DNA of 64,000 bases from an uncultured Marmoricola sp. (lineage in GTDB: Bacteria; Actinomycetota; Actinomycetes; Propionibacteriales; Nocardioidaceae): contig CALMLL010000052.1 in assembly GCA_937868075.1 (NCBI GenBank), positions 1 through 64,000 on the forward strand, given 5' to 3'. A program made the position numbers and the translations under genes. Numbering within the stretch: position 1 is the first letter of the stretch; every line of letters begins with the position of its first letter. Of this stretch, positions 47,814-60,094 are shown one piece after another. The notes under the pieces are model-generated. The model was not told where the DNA came from and ran no database searches. It worked only from the letters and a program-made list of their open reading frames with translations.

Positions 47814-49133
47814 TCAGCCGGTCCTGCCAGAAGCAAGGCCCTGCCAGGTGGTCGTCCCGGCCACGCCGTACGCCGGCAGGCGGGTCGCGTTCTGGTAGGC
47901 CTTGATCGCCTCGACCGTGGCCTTGTCGACGACCCCGGTCACCGAGACCGGACCGGCGCCCGCTGCGGTGAGCGCGCGCTGGAGTCGGCGTACTGCCGTG
48001 TCGGCGGTGCCGATCTTGGCCACGGGCTTGGCGCCTTGGGTCAAGATCGCCAGCCAGTGGCGCGTGGTCCAGGTGTCGCTGAGTGAGAGCTTCTGGCGGG
48101 CCTGGTAGGTGCGGGCCGCCTTGATCGTGGCTGTGTCGTAGGTGCCGGTCACGGTGCCGGCGAAGAGGCCACGGTTCTTGAGCATGCACTGCAATGCCTT
48201 GACACCGGCCGAGCCGGAGACCCCGGGCCGCAAGGTGGGCCACTGGCTCAGGTTGTAGCTCACCGAGCCGCAGTGGGCGGGCTCTTTGCCGACCCGGGAG
48301 CCGAGTCCGACGTCTAGCCAATTGGAGTCGATGTTGATCGTCACGCCGCCGTAGGTCTCGTTATGACCGCCGCGGTATTGGTGCACCCGTTTGTGGGGCA
48401 TCCAGCCGTCGCTGCGGATGTAGGTGGAGTAGACGTCGGCCTTGCCGTTCCAGTCGGCGATCCAGAGTTGGTCCGGCATGGTGTAGCGGCCCGGGCGAAG
48501 CGCTCGGGCGTCGTCGAGGATCTTGATGCCGGATGCCGCTGAGGAGTAGATGCCGCTGACGAAACCGAGTTTGTGGAGTTGATCGGTCCACGAGGACAGG
48601 AAGGTCAAAGCCGATTCCCGACAGTCGGTGGGCGCGATGTTGAAGGCCTCGATGTCGTACCACAGTGTGCTGCCGGCGGCGATGCCGAGCGCGGTCGCGG
48701 CTCTCACAGTCTTGTCTGCTTCGGCGGCGCCCTGTGTCTTGGCCTTGGCATAGGCGCTGGTCGGGTCGGGATTGATCCGCACCTGCTTGAGGTATCGATC
48801 CCGGGTCGTGCAACTGGCCTGGGGGCCAAGGGTGATCGGTAGCAGCCGCCATCCGGCCGCGAGTTGGGTGGTCACCCAATCGGGAGTCAGGTTGGGTTGG
48901 TCGCGGCAAGCGCGCGAATCGCCGGAGATATAGATGCCGACCGCGGAGAAGGGCGAGGTCTCCATCCACGTGGTCATCTTCTGCTGGGTCGGCGTCAGAC
49001 ACTGGTCGAAGCCGTAACCGGTGAAGTCGCCGGGCGTGACCACGTTGTCGGCGTACGCCGGCGCGAGGGTGCCCGCGGCAACAGCGAGCACCATGCTCGT
49101 CAGGGCAAGGGTTCGTCGAAGACGGGCCAACAT
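47814..49133 (-). CDS. Secreted DUF1906 (glycoside-hydrolase-like) protein with two peptidoglycan-binding repeats
   Basis: 439 residues from the ATG at 49133, chosen because AGGGGAG lies 9 nt upstream. Signal peptide with cleavage near APAYADN. The DUF1906 domain follows: GYGFDQCLTP, AVGIYISGDSRAC, GSTLWYDIEAFN and WIADWNG, with acidic residues as in GH25-like barrels. Two C-terminal PG_binding_1-type repeats (GVKALQCMLKNRGLFAG and AVRRLQRALTAAG) suggest attachment to the wall. Related to Rv2525c-type proteins of mycobacteria. Probably acts on or in the cell wall. Confidence 0.8.
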   Translation of the reverse strand: MLARLRRTLALTSMVLAVAAGTLAPAYADNVVTPGDFTGYGFDQCLTPTQQKMTTWMETSPFSAVGIYISGDSRACRDQPNLTPDWVTTQLAAGWRLLPITLGPQASCTTRDRYLKQVRINPDPTSAYAKAKTQGAAEADKTVRAATALGIAAGSTLWYDIEAFNIAPTDCRESALTFLSSWTDQLHKLGFVSGIYSSAASGIKILDDARALRPGRYTMPDQLWIADWNGKADVYSTYIRSDGWMPHKRVHQYRGGHNETYGGVTINIDSNWLDVGLGSRVGKEPAHCGSVSYNLSQWPTLRPGVSGSAGVKALQCMLKNRGLFAGTVTGTYDTATIKAARTYQARQKLSLSDTWTTRHWLAILTQGAKPVAKIGTADTAVRRLQRALTAAGAGPVSVTGVVDKATVEAIKAYQNATRLPAYGVAGTTTWQGLASGRTG

Positions 49134-49220
49134 CTGCGCTCCCCTGGTAGGCAACATCGCAATACCATAAGTCCCATCAGTCACATCTGTCACATGGTCG
49201 TCTCTGTCGGAGGGCGCCGA

Positions 49221-49226
49221 TAACCT
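49221..49226 (+). promoter_or_regulatory. -10 box, leaderless DUF1905 mRNA
   Basis: TAACCT, then 7 nt, then the GTG at 49234. The only GGAGGG is about 20 nt upstream of the start, too far for a ribosome site. Confidence 0.45.
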
Positions 49227-49233
49227 CACAGAC

Positions 49234-49530
49234 GTGACCGATTACGAGTTCGCAGCACAGGTGTGGAAGTGGCGCGGAGAGTCGGCATGGCACTTCCTCA
49301 CCGTCCCTGAGGACATCAGCGACGAGATCGACGAGATCACCACGGGGGCCACGGGCGGGTTCGGCTCGGTCCGCGTCGAAGCCACGATCGGAGCCACCAC
49401 CTGGCGCACCTCGTTGTTCCCGAGCAAGGAGGTCGAGGCCTACGTGCTTCCGGTCAAGAAGGCCGTGCGTCTGGCCGAAGACCGTCATGACGGCGATGTG
49501 GCCCAGGTGCGCCTGCGACTGATCCTCTAG
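49234..49530 (+). CDS. DUF1905 domain protein
   Basis: 98 residues, GTG start. FAAQVWKWRGESAWHFLTVP opens the domain and ATTWRTSLFPSKEVEAYVLP with KKAVR closes it, the usual DUF1905 pattern of a small beta barrel. Function unknown. It ends 16 nt before the convergent purL stop. Confidence 0.82.
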   Translation: MTDYEFAAQVWKWRGESAWHFLTVPEDISDEIDEITTGATGGFGSVRVEATIGATTWRTSLFPSKEVEAYVLPVKKAVRLAEDRHDGDVAQVRLRLIL

Positions 49531-49546
49531 AAGGACTGCGCGGGGA

Positions 49547-53404
<3,858 letters not shown>

Positions 53405-53461
53405 GAGCGTCTCCAGGAGGGGGCCAGGGGTCGGGCAGCAATCTACCGGGATCGGCGTGGT

Positions 53462-53478
53462 CCCCGCGCACCGCGGGG
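53462..53478. other. Hairpin in the purL / sterol-carrier-like intergenic region
   Basis: CCCCGCG, loop CAC, CGCGGGG: perfect 7-bp stem in the 113-nt divergent region. Role unknown; possibly a leader hairpin. Confidence 0.35.
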
Positions 53479-53517
53479 CCGGTCGGCGCCACGGTGAGGA
53501 CGTGGCAGGCTGGAGCG

Positions 53518-53889
53518 GTGGCCCGCACGTTGACACCAGCCGATCCGGCCGAGGTCGCCGCGGCCCTGGATGCCCACCGGTCCGGGTCCGGCGACTCATC
53601 CTCGACCCGCCTGTTGGTCAAGCACATCTTGGCGCTCCTGACCCAACGGGCCCCCGGTCGTAGCGTCGAGGTTCGGGTTCCGCCGTACGCCGCCATCCAG
53701 TGCATCGACGGCGTGCGGCACACCCGCGGGACCCCGCCCGCTGTGATCGAGGTCAACCCTCAGACTCTGATCGATCTGGCCACCGGAGCACTCACCTGGA
53801 CCGCAGCCGTGGAGCAGGGATGGGTGTTCGCCTCGGGTGAGCGGGCCGATCTGACGCCCTATCTGCCGCTGCTGACGCCGACCCCCTAA
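53518..53889 (+). CDS. Sterol carrier (SCP)-like family protein
   Basis: 123 residues, GTG start. [32 protein letters not shown] and [19 protein letters not shown] are typical of the small actinobacterial sterol-carrier family proteins found between purL and purF (Rv0807 of M. tuberculosis as recalled). Probably a lipid- or purine-related binding protein; function unknown. Its TAA is part of the -10 box of the next gene. Confidence 0.75.
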   Translation: MARTLTPADPAEVAAALDAHRSGSGDSSSTRLLVKHILALLTQRAPGRSVEVRVPPYAAIQCIDGVRHTRGTPPAVIEVNPQTLIDLATGALTWTAAVEQGWVFASGERADLTPYLPLLTPTP

Positions 53890-53892
53890 CCT
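53887..53892 (+). promoter_or_regulatory. -10 box, leaderless M20 dipeptidase mRNA
   Basis: TAACCT, then 7 nt, then the ATG at 53900; its TAA is the stop codon of the preceding gene. Confidence 0.5.
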
Positions 53893-53899
53893 CGGTCCC

Positions 53900-55231
53900 A
53901 TGACCGACCTTCGTGCCGCCGTCCAAGCAGTGCTCCCCGGCATCCGCCGCGACCTGGAGGACCTCATCCGGATCCAGTCGGTCAGCGCCGACCCCGCGCG
54001 GGCCGGCGACGTGCTCCGCTGCGCCCACAAGGTCTCCGATCTTTTCAGTGCTGAAGGTTTCTCTACCGAGGTCGTCACCGCCGGCGGCGGCCCAGCAGTG
54101 ATCGGTCGAAAGGCCGGCCCCGAAGGCGCGCCGACGGTCCTGCTCTACGCCCACCACGACGTCCAACCCGAGAACGACCCCGCCGACTGGGACTCCCCGC
54201 CGTGGGAGCCGACCGAGCGCGGCGATCGTCTCTATGCGCGAGGCGCAGCCGACGACAAGGCCGGCATCGCCACCCACCTGGCCGCCGTCCGGATCCTGGG
54301 TGATGACCTGCCCGTCAATCTCACGCTGTTCATCGAGGGCGAGGAGGAGATGGGTTCAGAGACCCTGCCGGCGCTGTTGGCAGCGCATAAGGAGAAGTTG
54401 CGCGCCGACGTCATCATCATCGCCGACTCCGGCAACTGGGACATTGGCGTCCCGGCGCTGACCACCAGCCTTCGCGGCCTCGTCCGCATGGATGTCGAGG
54501 TCCGAACCCTGAGTCACGCCGTGCACTCGGGCATGTGGGGCGGTCTGGTTCCCGACGCGGTGATGACGCTGAGCCGGCTGATCAGTTCCCTGCACGACGA
54601 CGCCGGCAACGTCGCCATCGCGGGGCTGCGCAGCGGCCCTGCCGCCGACGTCGACTACCCCGAGGAGCGGCTGCGGGCGGAGTCGGGGGCGACCCCCGAC
54701 GTGCAGTGGATCGGTGAGGGCAGCACCGTGGAGCGGCTGTGGACCAAGCCGGCGCTGTCCATCACCGGCTTCGACGCGCCAAAGGTGGCGGGAGCCTCCA
54801 ACACCCTGGTGCCGATGGCTCGGGCCCGGATCTCGCTGCGAACCTCACCCTTCGACACCGGCCAGAACGCCGCTGCGTGCCTGCAGGCCCACCTCGAAAG
54901 CCACGTTCCGTGGGGCGCCACGCTGGCGACCACGATCGTCGACATCGGCGAAGCGACCGCGATCGACGCCACCGGTCCGGCGTACGACGTGGCTCGGGGC
55001 GCCTTCACCGAGGCATGGGACGGAGTGGCCCCGGTCGACATGGGAGTGGGCGGATCGATTCCGTTCATCGCCGAGTTCCTTGACGCCTTCCCCGAGGCCA
55101 GCGTGCTGGTCACCGGAGTGGAGGACCCCGACACCAGGGCCCATGGCGCCAACGAGGGACTTCACCTCCCTGAGTTCGAGCGCGTGCTGTTGGCCGAGAC
55201 CCTGCTGTTGGCCCGACTCGGCGCCCGCTGA
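53900..55231 (+). CDS. M20-family dipeptidase
   Basis: 443 residues. Zinc ligands and catalytic residues are visible: LLYAHHDVQPEN, RGAADDKAGI, FIEGEEEMGS (catalytic Glu pair), IIADSGNWD and near the end RAHGANEGLHL. The lid domain lies around residues 190-320. It hydrolyses dipeptides or related acyl amino acids in the cytoplasm. Such a gene often accompanies purF in actinobacteria. The ATG lies 7 nt after TAACCT. Confidence 0.9.
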   Translation: MTDLRAAVQAVLPGIRRDLEDLIRIQSVSADPARAGDVLRCAHKVSDLFSAEGFSTEVVTAGGGPAVIGRKAGPEGAPTVLLYAHHDVQPENDPADWDSPPWEPTERGDRLYARGAADDKAGIATHLAAVRILGDDLPVNLTLFIEGEEEMGSETLPALLAAHKEKLRADVIIIADSGNWDIGVPALTTSLRGLVRMDVEVRTLSHAVHSGMWGGLVPDAVMTLSRLISSLHDDAGNVAIAGLRSGPAADVDYPEERLRAESGATPDVQWIGEGSTVERLWTKPALSITGFDAPKVAGASNTLVPMARARISLRTSPFDTGQNAAACLQAHLESHVPWGATLATTIVDIGEATAIDATGPAYDVARGAFTEAWDGVAPVDMGVGGSIPFIAEFLDAFPEASVLVTGVEDPDTRAHGANEGLHLPEFERVLLAETLLLARLGAR

Positions 55232-55274
55232 GCGACCCACGCTCATGGTGTCCGAACGGCACCCTCGACGGCAG

Positions 55275-55280
55275 TAGACT
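55275..55280 (+). promoter_or_regulatory. -10 box, leaderless purF mRNA
   Basis: TAGACT, then 7 nt, then the GTG at 55288; no ribosome site is possible in CCTGCCC. Confidence 0.5.
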
Positions 55281-55287
55281 CCTGCCC

Positions 55288-56814
55288 GTGGCCGCCCCCA
55301 GCCGCCGTCGCGGAGACGGCCGACTGACCAACGAACTCGACCCCCAGGACCAGGGACCCCAAGATGCGTGTGGTGTCTTCGGGGTCTGGGCGCCGGGGGA
55401 AGATGTCGCCAAGCTGACCTACTTCGGTCTTTATGCGCTGCAGCATCGTGGTCAGGAGTCGGCCGGCATCGCGGTCTCCAACGGCCGACAGATCCTGGTC
55501 TACAAGGAGATGGGTCTGGTCAGCCAGGCCTTCGACGAGTCGACGCTGGAGGCCCTCAAGGGTCATCTGGCGATCGGGCACACGCGCTACTCCACCACCG
55601 GGGCCAGCACCTGGCACAACGCTCAGCCCACCTTCCACCCCACGATCGACGGCTCGTTGGCCCTGGCCCACAACGGCAACCTCGTCAACACCGCAGAGTT
55701 GGCCGAGATGGTTGAGGCACATGGCGACCTCGAGGGTGAACTCGACCTGCACATGCGCATGCCCGACGAGACCACCAACGACTCCTCGTTGGTCACCGCA
55801 CTGCTGGCCCACCACCCCGACACCTCGTTGGAGGAGCGGGCGATGGAGTTGCTGCCGCAGGTCAAGGGCGCCTTCTCCTTCGTGTGGATGAACGACAGCA
55901 CGCTGTTCGCGGCTCGCGATCCTCAGGGAGTGCGGCCGCTCGTGTTGGGTCGACTCGAGCGCGGTTGGGTGGTGGCTAGTGAGGACGCGGCTCTGGCCAC
56001 GGTCGGTGCCAGCGTCGTACGCGAGGTCGAGCCTGGCGAGATCCTGATCATCAACGAGGACGGCTTGCGCTCGCGTCGTTTCGCGGAGGCCGACCCCAAG
56101 GGCTGCGTGTTCGAGTTCGTTTACCTCGCTCGCCCCGATGCCCGCATCTCGGGCCGCACCGTGCACGAGGCTCGAGTGGAGATGGGCCGGGAGTTGGCCC
56201 GGCAGTTCCCGGTCGAGGCTGACATGGTGATGCCGGTGCCGGAGTCGGGCACGCCTGCCGCCACCGGCTACGCCTTGGAGAGCGGAATCCCCTTCGGGCA
56301 GGGTTTCGTGAAGAACTCCTACGTCGGTCGCACCTTCATCCAGCCCAGCCAGACCCTGCGCCAGTTGGGCATCCGACTCAAACTCAACGCGCTGGACCAC
56401 ATGATCCGCGGCAAGCGCATCGTGGTCGTCGACGACTCGATCGTGCGCGGCAACACCCAGCGGGCCCAGGTGCGGATGCTGCGCGAGGCCGGCGCGGTCG
56501 AGGTCCACGTGCGCATCTCCAGCCCACCGGTCACCTGGCCGTGCTTCTACGGCATCGACTTCGCAACCCGCGCCGAGTTGATCGCCAACGGCCTGGAGAT
56601 CGAGGAGATCCGCGCCAGCATCGGAGCCGACTCGCTGGGCTACATCTCCTTGGACGGGATGATCGCTGCGACCGGCCAGCAGGCCAGCTCGCTGTGCACG
56701 GCGTGCTTCACCGGGGACTATCCGATCCCGCTGCCCGACGCCTCTCGCCTGGGCAAGGACCTCCTGGAGACCTCCATGCACGTGGAGGCGCTGCCGGTGT
56801 TCAACAACCCCTGA
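55288..56814 (+). CDS. purF: Amidophosphoribosyltransferase
   Basis: 508 residues. Cys28 in ACGVFGVW becomes the N-terminal nucleophile after removal of a 27-residue propeptide. Glutaminase domain: QHRGQESAGIAV, HTRYSTTG; PRPP domain: VVVDDSIVRGNTQRAQV. Cysteines in KGCVFEFVY and SSLCTACFTGDYP fit the [4Fe-4S] cluster of the Bacillus-type, oxygen-sensitive enzyme. It commits PRPP to purine synthesis. purM follows after 25 nt. Confidence 0.97.
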   Translation: MAAPSRRRGDGRLTNELDPQDQGPQDACGVFGVWAPGEDVAKLTYFGLYALQHRGQESAGIAVSNGRQILVYKEMGLVSQAFDESTLEALKGHLAIGHTRYSTTGASTWHNAQPTFHPTIDGSLALAHNGNLVNTAELAEMVEAHGDLEGELDLHMRMPDETTNDSSLVTALLAHHPDTSLEERAMELLPQVKGAFSFVWMNDSTLFAARDPQGVRPLVLGRLERGWVVASEDAALATVGASVVREVEPGEILIINEDGLRSRRFAEADPKGCVFEFVYLARPDARISGRTVHEARVEMGRELARQFPVEADMVMPVPESGTPAATGYALESGIPFGQGFVKNSYVGRTFIQPSQTLRQLGIRLKLNALDHMIRGKRIVVVDDSIVRGNTQRAQVRMLREAGAVEVHVRISSPPVTWPCFYGIDFATRAELIANGLEIEEIRASIGADSLGYISLDGMIAATGQQASSLCTACFTGDYPIPLPDASRLGKDLLETSMHVEALPVFNNP

Positions 56815-56839
56815 CCTGCCACCCGAACCAAGGAGTGTC

Positions 56840-57907
56840 GTGACCGACCAGAAGACGACGTACGAGAGCGCCGGGGTTTCCATCCAGGCCGGTGACGCCG
56901 CCGTCGAACTCATGAAGGTCTGGGTCGACAAGGCCCGCCGTCCGGAGATGATCGGCGGCATCGGTGGGTTCGCAGGGCTCTGGGACGCCCAGGCGCTGAC
57001 CAGTTACCGCCACCCGCTGCTGGCCACCTCGGCCGATGGCGTGGGTACCAAGGTCGCTATCGCCCAGGCCATGGACAAGCACGACACGATCGGTTTCGAC
57101 CTGGTCGGGATGCTGGTCGACGACCTCGTCGTCTGCGGCGCCGAACCGCTCTACCTGACCGACTACATCGCCACTGGTCGGGTCATCCCCGAGCGGATCG
57201 CCTCGATCGTCAAGGGCATCGCCGAGGCCTGCCTGGTGGCCGGCTGCGCCCTCATCGGCGGTGAGACCGCCGAGCACCCCGGGCTCCTGGAGCCCGACGA
57301 GTACGACGTGGCCGGCGCGACCACCGGCGTGGTCGAAGCCGCCGACCTACTCGGCCCGGCCCTGGTCCGACCTGGTGACGTGGTGATCGCCATGGCCTCC
57401 AGTGGACTGCACTCCAACGGCTATTCGCTGGTGCGTCACGTATTGCTGGACAAGGCCGCGATGTCGCTGGGCCAGCACGTCGACGACCTGGGTCGCACGC
57501 TGGGGGAGGAACTCCTCGAGCCCACCATGATCTATGCCAAGGCCTGCCTCGACCTGGCCCGCACGACACAGACGCACGCGATGTCGCACATCACCGGCGG
57601 TGGACTGGCGGCCAACCTGGAACGGGTGTTGCCGCTGGAGTTGACCGCCGTCATCGACCGCTCCAGCTGGGTGCGGCCCGCGATCTTCGACCTGGTCCAA
57701 GAATGCGGGCAGATCGAGACCGAGGACCTCGAGCAGACTCTCAACTGCGGAGTCGGGATGGTCTCCCTCACCGCCCCCGAGGACGCCGACGCCGCGATCG
57801 AGGTGCTGGCCGGGCACGGGGTGCGGGCGTGGGTGGCCGGCGAGGTGGCCGCGGCCGGAGGTGCCCGTCCCGGGTCGGTGAGGCTGATCGGCAGCCCCGG
57901 ACGCTGA
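56840..57907 (+). CDS. purM: AIR synthetase
   Basis: 355 residues, GTG start with AAGGAG upstream. TSADGVGTKVAIA, IGFDLVGMLVDDLVVCGAEPLY in parts, GGETAEHPGL, MASSGLHSNGYSLVR and HITGGGLAANLERVLP are the PurM signatures. It closes the imidazole ring to make AIR from FGAM, the product of PurL. In operon with purF; DUF3073 follows after 170 nt, as in mycobacteria. Confidence 0.96.
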   Translation: MTDQKTTYESAGVSIQAGDAAVELMKVWVDKARRPEMIGGIGGFAGLWDAQALTSYRHPLLATSADGVGTKVAIAQAMDKHDTIGFDLVGMLVDDLVVCGAEPLYLTDYIATGRVIPERIASIVKGIAEACLVAGCALIGGETAEHPGLLEPDEYDVAGATTGVVEAADLLGPALVRPGDVVIAMASSGLHSNGYSLVRHVLLDKAAMSLGQHVDDLGRTLGEELLEPTMIYAKACLDLARTTQTHAMSHITGGGLAANLERVLPLELTAVIDRSSWVRPAIFDLVQECGQIETEDLEQTLNCGVGMVSLTAPEDADAAIEVLAGHGVRAWVAGEVAAAGGARPGSVRLIGSPGR

Positions 57908-58077
57908 TCCGGCGTACCCCACGAGATCGGTCGGGCGAGGTTCAGCTCACGTTTTCGAGATGTCCGCTCGCGGGAATCACCAACGGGCAGGTAAGGTTGC
58001 CCTCACGAATAGACCAAGAAAACTTGCCGGTGACCAGAAATCTGGCGCCGGCCCATCTGTGCGAGGGGGTCGACCCT

Positions 58078-58254
58078 ATGGGGCGCGGCCGTGCGAAGGC
58101 GAAGCAGACCAAGGTTGCCCGCGATCTGAAGTACCGCACTCACGAGACGGACTTCGGCGCGTTGGCCCGGGAGCTTCATGGCGAACCGGACTCAACCGAG
58201 AGCGACGAACTCGATGACTACGACGACAAGTGGGCCGACTACCGTCGCTCGTAG
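58078..58254 (+). CDS. DUF3073 small protein
   Basis: 58 residues. The start MGRGRAKAKQTKVARDLKY is diagnostic of DUF3073, a highly conserved, very small actinobacterial protein with a basic N-terminus and an acidic C-terminus (SDELDDYDDKWADY). Function unknown. GAGGGGG stands 9 nt before the ATG. It follows purM here as in M. tuberculosis (Rv0810c). Confidence 0.9.
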   Translation: MGRGRAKAKQTKVARDLKYRTHETDFGALARELHGEPDSTESDELDDYDDKWADYRRS

Positions 58255-58334
58255 GTCTCGACACCCGATGGGGTGGCCGGGCAAACTGGACCACCTGGGC
58301 ATTTGCGACCAATCGGTGGCACAATCACTGAACG

Positions 58335-58360
58335 CGAGACACCCGTCTCGTCACAACGAG
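58335..58360 (+). promoter_or_regulatory. Two overlapping hairpins upstream of bldC
   Basis: CGAGAC-ACCC-GTCTCG (58335-58350) and CTCGT-CACA-ACGAG (58347-58360) share four bases and exclude each other; the ribosome site GGAG follows at 58367. A leader switch or a pair of operator half-sites are both possible. Confidence 0.4.
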
Positions 58361-58376
58361 GTATATGGAGCGTGGC

Positions 58377-58586
58377 ATGGTGCGATCTGAGAACACCGAG
58401 ACGCTGCTTACGCCTGCAGAAGTTGCGGCTCTCTTCCGGGTCGACCCCAAGACAGTCACTCGGTGGGCGAAGGCCGGAAAGCTGAGTTCGATCCGCACGC
58501 TGGGTGGCCACCGTCGCTACCTGGAGTCCGAGGTCAAGCAGTTGCTCGAGGGCGCCATTCCCCAGCAGCGGGCCCCTCAGGACTAG
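58377..58586 (+). CDS. bldC: BldC, small MerR-like developmental regulator
   Basis: 69 residues. LLTPAEVAALFRVDPKTV, TRWAKAGKLSSIRTLGGHRR and the end IPQQRA match Streptomyces BldC almost residue for residue as I recall it. It is a single MerR-type winged HTH that binds DNA cooperatively as head-to-tail arrays on direct repeats. In non-sporulating actinobacteria its role is unclear. The ATG at 58377 has GGAG 6 nt upstream; an ATG at 58365 would add four residues. Stop codons of bldC and the kinase overlap (CTAG). Confidence 0.95.
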   Translation: MVRSENTETLLTPAEVAALFRVDPKTVTRWAKAGKLSSIRTLGGHRRYLESEVKQLLEGAIPQQRAPQD

Positions 58587-60094
58587 CGGTTCATCCGCGC
58601 GAAGAAGCCCTTCTGCATCGCGAAGAGCTTGGGGAACTCCGCATAGATCTCGGAGTACCTCTCGCTGGCGGCTGCCCTGGGTTCGAACCTCCGCGGTGTC
58701 GACACCAGATCTCTCACCTCACCCATCGCTAGTTCGCCGAGGGCGATCCCGGCCATCAGCGCCATGCCGGAAACCCCGGCCAGCAGGGGATTCCGGCTGC
58801 TGACCACCGTCCGCCCGGTCACATCAGCCATCACCTGACACCACAGGTCCGATCGAGCGCCGCCACCGACCAGGCGCAACGGCTCCATCTGGTGTCCGAC
58901 GAACTTCTCGGTGGGGGTCAACAGCCAGCGGGTGTTGAAGGCGACCCCCTCGATCACCGCCCGCGTCAGATGGGCTCGCGTCGTCTCGGCGCTGAGGTTG
59001 TGGAACCCCCCGCGGGCCACCTTGTTCTCCACCGGGCTCCGCTCGCCGGCGATCCACGGAGTGAACACCACCCCCTCGGCTCCGACCGGGGCACCTCCGG
59101 CCTCGTCGAGGAGGTCCTCGAAGCTCACGTCGGGAGCGACGGCGTCGCGGAACCACCCCAGCGCGCGCCCGGCCGACTCCTGGTTGTTCCCGATCAGGTA
59201 GGTGTTGTTGTCCAGACCCGGCACGGTGGCCATCTGATGCAGCAGGTCGGTCTTCTTCTCCTTGACCGGAGCGCTCACCCACCCCGTGGTGCCGATGCTC
59301 GCGTGGCCTTCGCCGAGACCGACCCCACCCGAGCCCACCGTGGCTGCGTGCAGATCGGGCAGCCCGGTGATCACGACTGTGTCCGGCCGCAGCCCCAACT
59401 CGGTGGCCACCTCCGGGTGGACCGGCCCGATCACGCTACCGATCGGAACCAGCGGTGGCAGCCGCTCGGGGTTGATGCCCGTGTGGGCGACCAGGTCGTC
59501 GTCGTACGCCATTGCGGAAAGGTCGCGGTTGTCGGTCAGCCAGGCCGCGGTCATCGAGGCGTGGGTCGCCGCGGGAACTCGGGTGAAGCACATGGCGAGA
59601 TAGTCGACGGGCTCGAGATACCACCGAGTGGCCGGCGGTGGGTCGTTCTCGAGCAGCAGCATGTGCCCGACCGGGTCGGCCCCGGTGGTCGTGGGGATTG
59701 CGCCGGTCCGGCGCACCCACGTGGCCAGACGGCCGGGGTGGTAGCCCATGAGCGGCCCACCAATGGCCTTGCGGGTGAAGGGCCCGCCGCGCTCGTCGAG
59801 CCACATGACGCACGGTCCGGTCGGTCGCCCCTGGGCGTCGACGGGCACGGTCGAGGCCCACTGACCGGTCACCGCCACGGCGCGTACGTCGGCGGCCGGA
59901 ACCACCCTCAGGCCGCGCGAGATTCCGGCACGGATGACCTCCCACCAGTGCCCGGCGTCCTGGGTGGCCAGACCACCCTCTCCCAGCGTGGTAGCGATCG
60001 GAGTGTGCTCCCACCAGAGCACGACGCCCTCGGTGTTCACGAAGGCGACCTTGGGACCTCCGGTCCCCAGATCGATCGTGAGGACCGTGGTCAC
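58583..60094 (-). CDS. FGGY-family carbohydrate kinase
   Basis: 503 residues. TIDLGTGGPKVAFVN is the N-terminal phosphate-binding loop, VAVTGQWAST and CVMWLDERGG the sugar-site region, and LRLVGGGARSDLWCQVMADV near residue 420 the second FGGY signature. Nearest in look to xylulokinases, but with unusual GPK in place of the common GTSSxK loop, so the substrate is open. Its start overlaps the stop of the lyase-like gene by 4 nt, so both act together in all likelihood. Confidence 0.87.
   Translation of the reverse strand: MTTVLTIDLGTGGPKVAFVNTEGVVLWWEHTPIATTLGEGGLATQDAGHWWEVIRAGISRGLRVVPAADVRAVAVTGQWASTVPVDAQGRPTGPCVMWLDERGGPFTRKAIGGPLMGYHPGRLATWVRRTGAIPTTTGADPVGHMLLLENDPPPATRWYLEPVDYLAMCFTRVPAATHASMTAAWLTDNRDLSAMAYDDDLVAHTGINPERLPPLVPIGSVIGPVHPEVATELGLRPDTVVITGLPDLHAATVGSGGVGLGEGHASIGTTGWVSAPVKEKKTDLLHQMATVPGLDNNTYLIGNNQESAGRALGWFRDAVAPDVSFEDLLDEAGGAPVGAEGVVFTPWIAGERSPVENKVARGGFHNLSAETTRAHLTRAVIEGVAFNTRWLLTPTEKFVGHQMEPLRLVGGGARSDLWCQVMADVTGRTVVSSRNPLLAGVSGMALMAGIALGELAMGEVRDLVSTPRRFEPRAAASERYSEIYAEFPKLFAMQKGFFARMNR

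Noticed and set aside
57994-58012. Possible iron box (DtxR/IdeR site) AGGTTGCCCTCAC before the DUF3073 gene
   Set aside because: Only the half AGGTT and a CTCAC fit; several central and outer positions of the TTAGGTTAGGCTAACCTAA-type consensus fail, and the neighbouring genes have no iron link.
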